Shown: positions 10,193-19,893, numbered from the stretch's first letter. The stretch is DNA of 64,000 nt from Marinilabilia sp964403175 (GCA_964403175.1 CAYOFH010000001.1:23334-87333), one strand, 5' to 3'. Notes: generated by a model from the sequence alone, not told the origin. Translations and numbers: made by a program.

Positions 10193-11212
10193 ATGAAGCT
10201 GAACCGCAAACAGAAAGAAACCACATTAAAACTGATTGACTGGTGGGAAGAACAGGATCTTCTGGATGGCAGGCAGAGCGATAAACTCAGAGAAAGCCTT
10301 GAAATAAAATCCATCAATTGGAAAAAAGTAGCAGAATATCTGATGATTCTGGCCATCATTAGTATTGTAGTGGCTTTCCTTACACTGGTAGCTGATGACT
10401 GGATTCTGAGTGTGCTGGAACGCCTCTTTCAAATTTCCGATCTGGCCATTGTCATTCTTCTTATGGCACTCTCAGGAGGCTTTATTTTTGCGGCATGGAG
10501 TATGGATTCACACCGGAAAAAACAACGTATCTCCATGGAAACACTGTTGCTTCTAAGCAGTCTCTCTTTTGGAGGAGCATTAAATTACATCAGCAAAATG
10601 ACCGGTCTTTCGGGATTCGGAGAGACTTTTTTGATTGTACTGTTTGCAATTCATGCATTTACCCTGTCGAGGGTTTTCAAATCCATTCTTTTTTCCGGTG
10701 TAGGATGGGCAGCGCTCATGCTTTGGCTGGGCATTGAAACTACCAGACAAAGTTCTCCCGGATCCGGATGGTTAGGAATGAACCTTGCACTTCGGTATCT
10801 GTTTTTCTCTTTAGTACCCTTGTTTACCGGATTATGGCTTAAGCAGCGCGGGAAGTTGATTGAATTTGCGTGGTTAAGTGAGCGTACCGGATGGTTGTTC
10901 CTGTGGCTGGCATTATGGGGTGTGGCCCTGTTTGGAAACCATCACAGCATGTCTTCCTGGAACCAGGCCTCATCCATCTCACTTCTTCCATGGGGAATAT
11001 TGATGGCCGCAATCAGTTTTGCCGTATGGCTGGCAGGACGAAAAAGCAGTAATAAGGAATGGATGTGGATGGGAGGACTTGCATTGATTGCCGATGCTTA
11101 CACCCAGTTTTTCCTTTTCCTCTGGGAACCCCTCCATCCGGCACTCTTTTTTACTATTATGGCTGGTTCATTCTGGCTTCTGGGTAGAAGAGCTGAAATG
11201 ATAAAACGATGA
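10193..11212 (+). CDS. DUF2157-type integral membrane protein
   Basis: A 339-residue protein with a short charged N-terminus (WWEEQDLLDGRQSDKL, near 17-32), as in DUF2157 proteins, and about ten hydrophobic segments running from residue 46 to the C-terminus. It should sit in the inner membrane. The biochemical role of the family is not established. The 177 bases upstream hold a weak 5-bp hairpin (AAGCC/GGCTT, 10051-10069) without a T-run. ATG at 10193 is chosen because the DUF2157 N-terminal helix begins directly after it. Confidence 0.75.
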   Translation: MKLNRKQKETTLKLIDWWEEQDLLDGRQSDKLRESLEIKSINWKKVAEYLMILAIISIVVAFLTLVADDWILSVLERLFQISDLAIVILLMALSGGFIFAAWSMDSHRKKQRISMETLLLLSSLSFGGALNYISKMTGLSGFGETFLIVLFAIHAFTLSRVFKSILFSGVGWAALMLWLGIETTRQSSPGSGWLGMNLALRYLFFSLVPLFTGLWLKQRGKLIEFAWLSERTGWLFLWLALWGVALFGNHHSMSSWNQASSISLLPWGILMAAISFAVWLAGRKSSNKEWMWMGGLALIADAYTQFFLFLWEPLHPALFFTIMAGSFWLLGRRAEMIKR

Positions 11213-11283
11213 ATATCTTTGCAGGAAGATGTCAAATACTAAAATTAAATAGCATTCTTAGCTGGCACTAAAAAAAAAGCACC

Positions 11284-12690
11284 ATGTTCTCAAAAGAAAC
11301 TTACGTAAACCGACGCACCAGCCTTAAAAACAAAATAAACAATGGAATTGTACTGATTACAGGAAACAGTGATTCCCCTATGAACTACAAATCCAATACC
11401 TACCATTTCAGGCAGGACAGTACTTTTCTTTACTTTTTTGGCATTGACCTTCAGAGGCTGGCAGGTATCATAGATGTCGACAATGACAAAGAAATTTTAT
11501 TTGGAGATGATTACACTATCGATGACATTATCTGGATGGGACCACAAACACCGCTGAAAGAAACAGCTGAAAAAGTCGGAATATCAGAAGTGAAACCATT
11601 TTCAGAACTTCAAAAAACTATTGAAGAAGCTGTTCAACAAAAACGAAAAATTCATTTTACACCTCCTTACCGGGGAGAAAATATAATGCTGCTGGCAGAT
11701 TTACTCGGGGTTCATCATCGTGAAGTTGAAAAACAATTTTCACCTGAATTGACCCGTGCCTGCATTGATCTACGCAGCATCAAAGAGCCATGTGAAATAG
11801 AAGAAATGGAACGTCACATGGTCATAGCAAGTAAAATGCATACCACCGCTATGAAGATGGCCCGTCCCGGCCTTACCGAACAGGAAATAACCGGTGCCAT
11901 CGAAGGTATTTCAATATCGGGAGGAGGCATGGTTTCCTTTCCTGTAATTTGCTCGGTCAGAGGAGAAACGCTGCATAACCATTATCACGGAAACACACTG
12001 AAAAATGGCGATCTGCTGCTGGTAGATGCAGGGAGTGAATCTCCGTTGCATTACGCCACCGATCATACACGAACCATACCCGTATCAGGAAAATTCACGG
12101 AAGAACAGCAGAAAATCTATGAAATTGTGCTGGATGCCAATAACAAGGCCAGAGAAGCCATGAAACCGGGAGTTCCCTACCGTGACATCCATTTACTGGC
12201 CTGCCGGGTTATTGCATCAGGACTAAAAGAGATGGAATTGATGAAAGGGGATATTGAAAAAGCGGTTGAAGCAGGAGCACACGCCCTTTTCATGCCTCAC
12301 GGACTGGGACACATGATTGGCCTGGATGTTCACGACATGGAAGATTACGGCGATACGCTGGTGGGATACGATGAGGAAATTCAGCGCTCTGAACTATTTG
12401 GTCTGGCCGCTCTTCGCCTCGGTCGCCGTCTGCAACCGGGATTTACCATTACCAACGAACCCGGAATCTATTTTATTCCTTCGTTGATTGACAAATGGAA
12501 AGAGGAAAATAAATTTTCAGAATTCATAAATTACGACATACTGGAAGATTTTAAAGGGTTTGGAGGAATACGTCTGGAAGATGATATTCTGGTAACCGAA
12601 AACGGATGCAGGATTCTTGGGGAACGTATCCCCATTACTGTGGAAGAGGTGGAAGACATTGCCGGAAAAGGAGAAAAAGATGAAGCCTGA
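11284..12690 (+). CDS. pepP: Xaa-Pro aminopeptidase (aminopeptidase P, M24B)
   Basis: Metallopeptidase that removes an N-terminal residue from peptides with proline in second position. Residues 1 to about 130 form the aminopeptidase P N-terminal domain. The pita-bread catalytic domain follows with all five metal ligands visible: Asp248 (LLVDAGSES), Asp260 (TDHTR), His343 (HGLGH), Glu392 (NEPGIYF) and Glu432 (RLEDD). A segment of about 50 residues between the His and Glu392 ligands is longer than in the E. coli enzyme, which is common in Bacteroidota versions. At 468 residues the length is normal. It is a cytoplasmic housekeeping enzyme; the 71-base spacer on each side suggests separate transcription, or a loose operon with the next gene. 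Confidence 0.93.
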   Translation: MFSKETYVNRRTSLKNKINNGIVLITGNSDSPMNYKSNTYHFRQDSTFLYFFGIDLQRLAGIIDVDNDKEILFGDDYTIDDIIWMGPQTPLKETAEKVGISEVKPFSELQKTIEEAVQQKRKIHFTPPYRGENIMLLADLLGVHHREVEKQFSPELTRACIDLRSIKEPCEIEEMERHMVIASKMHTTAMKMARPGLTEQEITGAIEGISISGGGMVSFPVICSVRGETLHNHYHGNTLKNGDLLLVDAGSESPLHYATDHTRTIPVSGKFTEEQQKIYEIVLDANNKAREAMKPGVPYRDIHLLACRVIASGLKEMELMKGDIEKAVEAGAHALFMPHGLGHMIGLDVHDMEDYGDTLVGYDEEIQRSELFGLAALRLGRRLQPGFTITNEPGIYFIPSLIDKWKEENKFSEFINYDILEDFKGFGGIRLEDDILVTENGCRILGERIPITVEEVEDIAGKGEKDEA

Positions 12691-12760
12691 GATTAAGGTT
12701 AAAACCCTGTGACACTGAAGCAGGAATTCCTTACCCCCTTAATTTATAAAATAAAAAATA

Positions 12761-13048
12761 ATGGAAAACAAAGTGCAGATTAACAGGGACAAGAAACGCT
12801 TTGAACTCAAAGCTAATGAGAGCACAGCTACTTTGTATTATGAGCCTTACGAGCCGTCAGTGTGGTCTCTTACCCATACACTGGTTCCCGATCCTCTGAA
12901 AGGGAAAGGCATCGGATCAGATCTTGTAAAACAGGTGCTGGAATACTGTAAAGAAAACCAGATACGGATAATTCCTGAATGTCCTTTTGTTGTTTCCTAT
13001 ATCAAAAAGCATCCTGAATGGAAACAACTGCTTTATGAACAGGAATAA
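12761..13048 (+). CDS. Small GNAT-like N-acetyltransferase (YjdJ/COG2388 type)
   Basis: A 95-residue protein with a minimal acetyl-CoA fold. The segment DPLKGKGIGSDLVKQVLEYC, about residues 45-64, carries the acetyl-CoA pyrophosphate-binding R/K-x-x-G-x-G/A pattern. It ends with the CPFVVSYIKKHPEW motif typical of COG2388 proteins. Substrate unknown. It follows pepP on the same strand after 70 bases. Confidence 0.85.
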   Translation: MENKVQINRDKKRFELKANESTATLYYEPYEPSVWSLTHTLVPDPLKGKGIGSDLVKQVLEYCKENQIRIIPECPFVVSYIKKHPEWKQLLYEQE

Positions 13049-13437
13049 TGACACCGGAGATTTAATAAAAAACTGAGATGTTTTCGGCAAGGTCTAAAGC
13101 GCCTTCTTTTTAACTCTCCCATGAACTTCCCGTCCGTGTGAGTTTCTGAATTCACATGACTTGCGTTTTAGCGATGTGCGTTATATGCTACAAAAGGCTG
13201 TGGAAAGGAATAAATACCGCCCCCGGAACCGGCAAAAAATCTTTTGCAGACAGGAGATCCGGCCCCATCGACTTATGGTCTTAAGTAATTCACACTTGAC
13301 TTGGTCAAAAGTGACAAGGTCAAAAAGAAAATTAGCACTGCTACCTGCCATCAGCTACCGGGTTCCCGCGGCTTCAAATCTTTTCATTTTTGCTGTCCGG
13401 CCCGACCTGCCGGAAAAAGATGTAAATAAAATTGTGA
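13049..13437. other. 389-bp stretch without a convincing gene
   Basis: The region lies between the small acetyltransferase (+) and the MATE gene (-), which converge on it. It holds a 4-bp AAGG/CCTT stem followed by CTTTTT near 13091-13113 that could be a weak terminator for the acetyltransferase, and a partial direct repeat GGTCAAAA near 13302 and 13318. The only open frame (13161-13511, +) runs into the MATE gene and resembles nothing known. Its higher GC stretches could be remnants of a decayed gene, but this cannot be shown here. Confidence 0.5.
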
Positions 13438-14781
13438 TTAAGTCTGAAGCTTTTTCCATTCCTGCACAAGAAAAAGAGCACTTATCACGGCTGAAATACT
13501 GTCTGATATAGGGGCAGAAATCCAGACCCCTAAAAGTCCTAAACTTTGAGGCAATACAATCAACAGGGGAATCAATACAATTACCTGACGCAACAATGTC
13601 AGAAAGACTGCTCTTCCTGCTTTCCCAACTGATTGAAAATAATTCCCCACAACCACCTGAAAACCTACAATTGGAAGAGCCATCAAAAAATAGCGAAGCC
13701 CTTCCACTCCGTATTTCATGATTTCGGGACTATCGGAAACAAAAAGACTGATTACCGGCCTGGGAAACATCTGAATTAAAACCCAGGATCCTACTGAAAT
13801 TGCAGTAGCTATCGTAACACTTATTTTAAGGGCCTGCCGAACCCTGCTGAAGTTAAGAGCTCCGTAATTATACCCGATAATCGGCTGACTGGCCATATTC
13901 AACGCCACTATGCTCATCACAATGAGCACTACCACACTCATTATGATCCCCATAGCCCCCACAGCCAGGTCACTTCCATATTTTATGAGACTTAAATTCA
14001 GCAATCCCTGCACAGCACTATTGGCTATCTGCATGGCAAAAGGTGCCAGTCCGATCGTGACAATGGAGCCTAAGATACCGGAGTCAATGCCTATGTACTT
14101 TTTTCTCAGCTTTACCACACAGCGATTGCTCTTAAAGTGTATTAAGACCCAGGCCGACAAGCAGGCCATTGAGATAATGGTGGCAAGAGCGGCTCCAGGA
14201 ACTCCCATATCCAGATAAATGATAAAAAAGGCATCCAACGGAATATTTATGCCTGCACTGATAAGCATGCTAATCATGGCAATGCGGGCGTTCCCCTCAG
14301 CTCTGATCAGAGAATTCATAGCAAAACCGAATTCATGCAATACCACTCCCCACAATATATAATTCAGGTATTCATTGGCATATTCAATGGTCGTATCTGT
14401 GGCACCAAACATCCGGAGCATAGGATCTTTTATTGCAAACCCTAAAACTGTAACAAAAACAGAAACTAAAATAATCAACACCACAGTATTGCCTACCACT
14501 TTTCCGGCCCGCTCATAATTTTTTCGTCCCAGATTTAATGATAACCGTACACTTGCACCCACGCCTATAAGCATTCCGAAAGCCATCATAATTACCATGA
14601 CCGGAAAAACGGCGGTAACTCCACTCAAAGCCTCAGGCCCTACAAACTGGCCAATAAATATACGATCTATGATATTGTACAACGAGTTGGCCATAACGCC
14701 AATAAAAGCAGGCCAGAAGTATCGCCACATCAAAGCACCTACCGGATGGTTTTCCAATTCCAATAGTTTCCCGTCTTTCAT
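13438..14781 (-). CDS. MATE family multidrug/metabolite efflux transporter
   Basis: A 447-residue membrane protein with twelve hydrophobic segments in two related halves. The first half carries IDRIFIGQFVGPEALSG and the second the matching INSAVQGLLNL/ASQPIIGYNYGA region, both characteristic of MATE transporters of the MepA/DinF side. It should exchange Na+ or H+ for organic cations or other small molecules across the inner membrane. It stands next to the polysaccharide locus on the same strand but is separated from it by 80 bases, and its sequence is of the drug/metabolite type rather than a Wzx flippase. A near-consensus -7 box (CATCTTTG on the minus strand, around 14814-14821) lies upstream. 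Confidence 0.92.
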   Translation of the reverse strand: MKDGKLLELENHPVGALMWRYFWPAFIGVMANSLYNIIDRIFIGQFVGPEALSGVTAVFPVMVIMMAFGMLIGVGASVRLSLNLGRKNYERAGKVVGNTVVLIILVSVFVTVLGFAIKDPMLRMFGATDTTIEYANEYLNYILWGVVLHEFGFAMNSLIRAEGNARIAMISMLISAGINIPLDAFFIIYLDMGVPGAALATIISMACLSAWVLIHFKSNRCVVKLRKKYIGIDSGILGSIVTIGLAPFAMQIANSAVQGLLNLSLIKYGSDLAVGAMGIIMSVVVLIVMSIVALNMASQPIIGYNYGALNFSRVRQALKISVTIATAISVGSWVLIQMFPRPVISLFVSDSPEIMKYGVEGLRYFLMALPIVGFQVVVGNYFQSVGKAGRAVFLTLLRQVIVLIPLLIVLPQSLGLLGVWISAPISDSISAVISALFLVQEWKKLQT

Positions 14782-14861
14782 CTTTTTCTCAAATCAAAAA
14801 ATAAATAATTCGCAAAGATGCAACTAATATTTTCCCGATTATCCGTTTATAAAAATAAAGA

Positions 14862-16076
14862 TTACAAATCACTCATAATCCCATCAAACCATCTCACAAA
14901 ACGCTTTACGGTGTGGAAAGTAATCACTTTTTCTCTTGCAGCCCTGCCCAATTGGTTTCTCAGGGATTCATTTTTCAACAGCCTACGTATGGCATTGGCA
15001 ATTTCCCTGTAATCGGCTTTTACCAGCAAACCCTCTTTTTCACTTACAAGCAGTCTGGTATCGCCAACATCAGTTACCACAACCCCATTCTCGCAGGCCA
15101 TTGCTTCTATAAGCGACTGGCTGGGATAGTTCTCATTACATTGCAATGAAACAAAAACGGAAGATTGTTGAAGTATTTCCCATGGACGTGAATGTAAACC
15201 GGTAAAAACAACATTTTTTAGATTCCGGTCATTGGTATATTGCTGAAGCCGGGAATATTTACTGCCGGTCCCCATCATAAAAAATGTCACTTCTTTGAAA
15301 TCTTCCTCTTTAATAAGCAGGTTTGCAGCTTCCAGAAAAAGAAATGGATTCTTGATGGGCTCAAGCCGTGCCAGAAAAACCACCCATGGCTTCTTCTCTG
15401 CTGCAGCAAAGTAATTAGAATAGTCCACAAAACTGCCGGGAGTAATCCTCACTTCCCCTTTCATCTTTTGACCCAGAGAGGTCTGATATCCCGCGACCAG
15501 GGATGGAGATAAAAAATCCAGAATCTGTGCATATTGCATCACCCGGTATTGGCTATCAAAAAATTTGGTGATATTCCGATAAAGCATCAGTTTATCTGAA
15601 GCATTTACACTGTAAGCCATGGAAACACCCATCCATTTACACCACATCCATGTCCAGATACCTCCCTGCCATACAGAATATATTTTCTTAATATTTAATC
15701 GCCTGACCTGTTTGACGAAGAAAAAGGAAAAACGCATCCACAACACAAAAGTCTTAAGAAAATACTTCCACCCACCAAAAAACTTAATCAATTGGTTTTT
15801 AGCTGACTTTTCATCCTCCGAAGGGCGTAGATAGCTGTTTCTGATTTTTACCCGCTGCTTGCCGCCCCCATCGTCAAACAAAACAATGCGTTCATGTGGC
15901 TGCAGGAGTGAATTATTAACAAAAATCCTGTAAAGGCGGGTGTTCATAATCAGATAATAATCTAATCCATCCGCCATCAAACGATTAAACAGGGCTGCAT
16001 ATCGCTTCTCTGCCCCCCCATACCGCCCTGAAAAATTCAGGACACATAATGCTCTGTTTGATGAACCGGTTGCCAT
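14862..16076 (-). CDS. GT4-family glycosyltransferase
   Basis: A 404-residue GT-B glycosyltransferase. The N-terminal half begins CVLNFSGRYGGAEKR, a nucleotide-sugar enzyme pattern. The C-terminal half carries VVFLARLEPIKNP and the donor-binding ENYPSQSLIEAM segment, as in GT4 retaining transferases. The start is set at the ATG at 16076, because the frame extending further upstream overlaps the preceding gene by about 170 bases and loses similarity. The preceding gene stops at 16081, leaving a spacer of only 4 bases, so the two are translationally linked. Role: adds one sugar to the lipid-linked repeat unit at the cytoplasmic face. Donor and acceptor are unknown. Confidence 0.88.
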   Translation of the reverse strand: MATGSSNRALCVLNFSGRYGGAEKRYAALFNRLMADGLDYYLIMNTRLYRIFVNNSLLQPHERIVLFDDGGGKQRVKIRNSYLRPSEDEKSAKNQLIKFFGGWKYFLKTFVLWMRFSFFFVKQVRRLNIKKIYSVWQGGIWTWMWCKWMGVSMAYSVNASDKLMLYRNITKFFDSQYRVMQYAQILDFLSPSLVAGYQTSLGQKMKGEVRITPGSFVDYSNYFAAAEKKPWVVFLARLEPIKNPFLFLEAANLLIKEEDFKEVTFFMMGTGSKYSRLQQYTNDRNLKNVVFTGLHSRPWEILQQSSVFVSLQCNENYPSQSLIEAMACENGVVVTDVGDTRLLVSEKEGLLVKADYREIANAIRRLLKNESLRNQLGRAAREKVITFHTVKRFVRWFDGIMSDL

Positions 16077-16080
16077 TATA

Positions 16081-17295
16081 TTACACAGATTTAAGAATTT
16101 CGGCCAGCCATGGGGCCCTGTTTTGCCAGGATAACTCTTTACGGGCAAAGGCAGAACAGCGATTCTTGGCGTCCTGATTGTCCCGGTAATGTAAAATCCG
16201 CTTGAAAAGGTTCTCCTGTTTTTCAGTGTCATCCCATACCTCTCCCAATTCATTTTCTTTCACCATTTTTTCCAGGGTATGGACATGGGGAGTGATCAGA
16301 ACGGGAACCCCGCTTGCCAGGTATTCGGGAAATTTGGTTGGAAAAGCCTTATGATTTAATGGTAAATCCTGCCTGATTAGAAAACCGAGGTTGGCAACCA
16401 TCTGGTAACGATTGAGAGTTGGCTGATCAAGTTGGAAAATCCCATAAGAATTATCAGAAATTCCGTATTTTTTTAATTCTTTCAAAAATACCTCCGACTT
16501 ATTGGGCAGGTTAATCATAAAATAAGCATCAGGGCAGGTTTTTAAAAAGCCGGAAAAAAAATGAACCATCTCCGGAACCATTTGATAATACTTTTCGGTT
16601 CCACTGTATACCAACACAAAACGTCCGGTTAAACCCAGTTTGGCCCTCATGTCTATCGCAACAGATTCGTCAAAATAAAAATTCCGGGCATCGTAAAAAT
16701 TAAATTTGGAAATATGACGTTTGCCTTTTGGAATGTCTTTCCAGGTATCAGAAACGGTAAAGATCAGATTGCTTTTCTTCAAACAAAGGTTTCGGATAAC
16801 TTTGTAAAGCTGAACTCTCCACCCGGGAGCGCCCTGCACTGCTATTTCATTCACCCTGTCTCCCCGCATATCATACACCAAACGAAAACGGAAAAACAAT
16901 TTAAGAAAGACGCCATAGAGGGCGCCCACATCATTATATCCATATACAACCTCGGGTTTGCGGGCTTTCATAACCCCAATAAGATGATTAAGGTTAAGAA
17001 TAAACTGAATCAACTGAGGAAGAAACTTTCCCCGTCCTGCTTTCCGTTTAAAGAAAAAAGCACGACAGGACAAATCCTGCCCTGAGTGCTTCATATAATC
17101 TTTTCCATTATCAAACTGCCGGCCATTATTATTCAGCGAAATCAAAGTCACCTCCATGTCCCGTTTCTTAAGTTCAGGCAAAACAAAACCAAAGGCAGTT
17201 CGGAAATTCAATGTTTGAACCTGAAATCCGGGCTCATCAGGTTGCTGGACATAAGCAACAGGCAACAAATACAAAACAGATCCGGATTTGGGCAT
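16081..17295 (-). CDS. GT4-like glycosyltransferase
   Basis: A 404-residue protein with a two-domain GT-B layout. KPEVVYGYNDVGALYG near 113-128 matches the N-terminal domain of GT4 enzymes, and PTKFPEYLASGVPVL at 319-333 is the donor-site loop with its glutamate. It is more divergent than its neighbours, so the subgroup is uncertain. It begins 9 bases after the nucleotide-sugar dehydrogenase stop and ends 4 bases before the next transferase, a tight operon. Expected role: assembly of the polysaccharide repeat unit. Confidence 0.85.
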   Translation of the reverse strand: MPKSGSVLYLLPVAYVQQPDEPGFQVQTLNFRTAFGFVLPELKKRDMEVTLISLNNNGRQFDNGKDYMKHSGQDLSCRAFFFKRKAGRGKFLPQLIQFILNLNHLIGVMKARKPEVVYGYNDVGALYGVFLKLFFRFRLVYDMRGDRVNEIAVQGAPGWRVQLYKVIRNLCLKKSNLIFTVSDTWKDIPKGKRHISKFNFYDARNFYFDESVAIDMRAKLGLTGRFVLVYSGTEKYYQMVPEMVHFFSGFLKTCPDAYFMINLPNKSEVFLKELKKYGISDNSYGIFQLDQPTLNRYQMVANLGFLIRQDLPLNHKAFPTKFPEYLASGVPVLITPHVHTLEKMVKENELGEVWDDTEKQENLFKRILHYRDNQDAKNRCSAFARKELSWQNRAPWLAEILKSV

Positions 17296-17304
17296 ATAAT
17301 CAAT

Positions 17305-18594
17305 TTAAAGGCTCCAGTATGTCAAATCTTTTATTTTCTCTTTAAAAACACCTTTCACATCTACAAAAAGGGCATTATCCACAGTAATCGACTTAAAGTA
17401 ATCCTCATCCAGCTTCATATATTCATCATGATTGACGGCAAGGATTACAGCATCATATTCCTTTTTTATTTCATCTACAAGCCCGTAACCGTATTCTTCC
17501 ATCAGCTCCTCCGATGAAGCATAGGGATCAGCAACATCCACATCCACACTAAAGGAGCAAAGTTCTTTATATACATCGGCCACTCTGGAGTTGCGAATGT
17601 CACTTACATTCTCCTTAAATGTAGCTCCCATAATCAGAACTTTGGAGCCATTGATCTTATGTCCTTTGGATATCAGTTGCTTGACCACCTGCTTGGCCAC
17701 ATAGGGACCCATGGAGTCATTAATAACGCGTCCCCCGTTGATAATTTTTGAATGATAGCCCAGTTCGTTGGCTTTGTACGTGAGATAATAAGGATCCACA
17801 CCAATACAATGTCCTCCCACCAGACCCGGGAAGAACCTGAGGAAATTCCATTTGGTTCCGGCCGCTTCGAGCACCTCATATGTGTTGATATTAAGCCGGT
17901 TGAATATCAGGGACAATTCATTCATCAGGGCAATGTTCACATCACGCTGGGTGTTTTCAATAATTTTGGCAGCCTCAGCCACTTTAATCGAGCTTGCCTG
18001 ATAAATACCGGCTTTTATAATTGAACCGTAAACTTCTGAAATTACCTTTAGCGATTCATCGTCGCTGCCTGACACTATTTTCAGTATTTTTGTCAGGGTA
18101 TGCTCCTTATCTCCGGGATTTATCCGCTCCGGAGAATAGCCAACTTTAAAATCCACATTAAACCTCAGACCAGACTCCTCTTCCATAATTGGAACACAAT
18201 CTTCTTCGGTACATCCCGGATAAACAGTAGATTCAAAAACCACATAATCTCCCTTTTTCAGAATTTTCCCGACGGTACGGGAAGCACTAAGGAGCGGATT
18301 AAGGTCGGGTAAATTATGTTTATTGATAGGTGTGGGAACCGCCACAACATGAAACGTAGCCTCCCTCAAATCTTCCGGATTGCTGGTAAATTCGATATCG
18401 CAGCCTTCAAAGTCGGAAGCCTCCAGTTCATTACTGGGGTCAATTCCTTTTTTCATCAGCTCCACCCTTGATGGCTTTATGTCGAAGCCGATAACTTTCA
18501 TTTTACGGGCAAACTCCAAGGCGATGGGAAGCCCTACATAGCCCAGACCTACTACTGACAGTTTAGTCTCTTTGTTGATTAGTTGTTGAAACAT
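17305..18594 (-). CDS. wbpA: UDP-N-acetylhexosamine 6-dehydrogenase (WbpA/WbpO/TviB-type)
   Basis: NAD-dependent enzyme that oxidises C6 of a UDP-N-acetylhexosamine in two steps to a uronic acid. The 429-residue chain has the NAD loop GLGYVG at 16-21, the central helix with IENTQRDVNIALMNE near 212-226, and the catalytic Cys263 in GGHCIGVDPYYL. All three domains are present and the length is normal. Together with the next upstream genes (WbpB, WbpD and WbpE types) it would provide UDP-GlcNAcA for conversion to UDP-2,3-diacetamido-2,3-dideoxyglucuronic acid. The start at 18594 lies 32 bases inside the preceding oxidoreductase gene, which implies translational coupling. The sequence alone does not separate GlcNAc from GalNAc specificity; the neighbours favour GlcNAc. 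Confidence 0.92.
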   Translation of the reverse strand: MFQQLINKETKLSVVGLGYVGLPIALEFARKMKVIGFDIKPSRVELMKKGIDPSNELEASDFEGCDIEFTSNPEDLREATFHVVAVPTPINKHNLPDLNPLLSASRTVGKILKKGDYVVFESTVYPGCTEEDCVPIMEEESGLRFNVDFKVGYSPERINPGDKEHTLTKILKIVSGSDDESLKVISEVYGSIIKAGIYQASSIKVAEAAKIIENTQRDVNIALMNELSLIFNRLNINTYEVLEAAGTKWNFLRFFPGLVGGHCIGVDPYYLTYKANELGYHSKIINGGRVINDSMGPYVAKQVVKQLISKGHKINGSKVLIMGATFKENVSDIRNSRVADVYKELCSFSVDVDVADPYASSEELMEEYGYGLVDEIKKEYDAVILAVNHDEYMKLDEDYFKSITVDNALFVDVKGVFKEKIKDLTYWSL

Positions 18595-19630
18595 AAGTTC
18601 TCAAAAATTTATTTTTCCTGTTTTGATAAATTCTCTCAATAATATCGACCACTTTTAATCCCTCTAACGCATTGGTGGTAATATAAGTTCGATCCCTCAG
18701 AGTCTGAATTACATTATCAATCACATATTCATGATTAGCAGCCGATCCTTTATAGATTCCATAATCGTTAGGTGGATTAGATGGCGGGAAGTCAGGCATC
18801 TCATAATCCCTGATATTACATTCCACCACTTCATTCATATACTGTCCGGCCACTTTGACCGTTCCCTTCTCTCCAATAATGGTAATGGTACTTTCCAGAT
18901 TCTTATCCCAAACGGCTGTGGAGAAATTAATATTTCCCATTCCTCCGTTGACAAAACTAAAAATTACCGATCCGCTATCTTCAAAATCAGTAGAGTGCTG
19001 ATGAGCAAAATCATTAAAACTTGCTTTAATATCAGTAATATCACCAAATAACCAGTAGACAATATCAATAAAGTGGGAAAACTGAGTAAATAAGGTTCCC
19101 CCATCCAGTTCGGCATTGCCATGCCAGCCATTGTTGAGGTAATACCTGTCATCCCTGTTCCAGAAACAATTGAGCTGAACAAAATAAATTTGTCCAAGCA
19201 ATTTCTTACTTATGACCTCTTTGAGCCAAACAGAGGGGGGCGAATATCGGTTTTGCATCACCGTAAACACATGCCTTGACACCTGTAGCGCTTTAAATAT
19301 TATCTCCTCCCCATGATGGCGGGTCAGGGCCATGGGTTTTTCAACCACTATATGTTTTCGTTTTTCCAGTGCAGCCAAAGCCTGGCTTGCATGCAACCCG
19401 TTGGGCGTACAGATATTCACAACCTGACAATTATTGATCTTCTCCAACATCTCCTCATAGTCCTGATAATAAGGCACGCGACCATCCACCCAACCAGTCT
19501 CCTCAGCAGGACGAACATCACAAACGGCACAAAGCTCAGCCTCAGGATTATTCCTGATCATGGAGGCATGCCTTTTCCCTATGTGGCCAAGGCCAACAAT
19601 CGCAAAGTTTATTTTATCTGATGTTATCAT
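18563..19630 (-). CDS. wbpB: Gfo/Idh/MocA oxidoreductase, WbpB/WlbA type
   Basis: NAD-dependent 3-dehydrogenase expected to oxidise C3 of UDP-GlcNAc uronic acid. The 355-residue protein has the Rossmann motif GLGHIG at 13-18, the Gfo/Idh signature EKP at 97-99, and a DGG...TQ..H pattern at 176-186 that forms the active site in WlbA-like enzymes. Its 3' end overlaps the dehydrogenase start by 32 bases. Upstream is a 263-base AT-rich gap before the WbpD-type gene, so it may also have its own transcript. The specific substrate is inferred from the WbpA/D/E neighbours. Confidence 0.88.
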   Translation of the reverse strand: MITSDKINFAIVGLGHIGKRHASMIRNNPEAELCAVCDVRPAEETGWVDGRVPYYQDYEEMLEKINNCQVVNICTPNGLHASQALAALEKRKHIVVEKPMALTRHHGEEIIFKALQVSRHVFTVMQNRYSPPSVWLKEVISKKLLGQIYFVQLNCFWNRDDRYYLNNGWHGNAELDGGTLFTQFSHFIDIVYWLFGDITDIKASFNDFAHQHSTDFEDSGSVIFSFVNGGMGNINFSTAVWDKNLESTITIIGEKGTVKVAGQYMNEVVECNIRDYEMPDFPPSNPPNDYGIYKGSAANHEYVIDNVIQTLRDRTYITTNALEGLKVVDIIERIYQNRKNKFLRTYVSTTNQQRD

Positions 19631-19893
19631 ATTACAGATGGTTAGATTCTTAGAGGTTAGTTATAGGTTAGATAAATCATTTATTGCCGGACATATATAA
19701 CAATAGATCGTTAGACTTTTAGATATAAGATTTAAGCTAAATCATATAATATTGAAAATCTGTGCCTTAAGGCAGAAACTCATTCGCTTGTAAACGCTTA
19801 TAATTTAGGCTTTTATAAAAGTTTAACGAAGTATTGATATAAAACAAACCTTAAAAAGAATTGATAAACAGGCTTCTGTTACAAAATATAAAG
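19631..19893. repeat. AT-rich gap with degenerate GGTTAGAT-like repeats
   Basis: This 263-base spacer inside the polysaccharide locus contains several imperfect copies of a GGTTAG(A)T word at about 19640, 19654, 19666 and 19709, and a 12-bp palindrome CTTTTATAAAAG near 19812. No open frame is credible. It breaks the otherwise tight wbpE-D-B-A order and may hold a promoter or be a decayed repeat tract. Confidence 0.4.

Noticed and set aside
13161..13511. 116-codon open frame on the plus strand
   Set aside because: It runs into the MATE gene on the other strand, is rich in basic residues without any domain pattern, and has no recognisable start signal.
13438..14781. Capsule flippase of the polysaccharide locus
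   Set aside because: The sequence is of the MATE drug/metabolite type; the true Wzx-type flippase is at 40576-42030.
16077..16253. N-terminal extension of the GT4 gene at 14862-16076
   Set aside because: It overlaps the upstream glycosyltransferase by about 170 bases and lacks family similarity; the ATG at 16076 lies 4 bases after that gene's stop.
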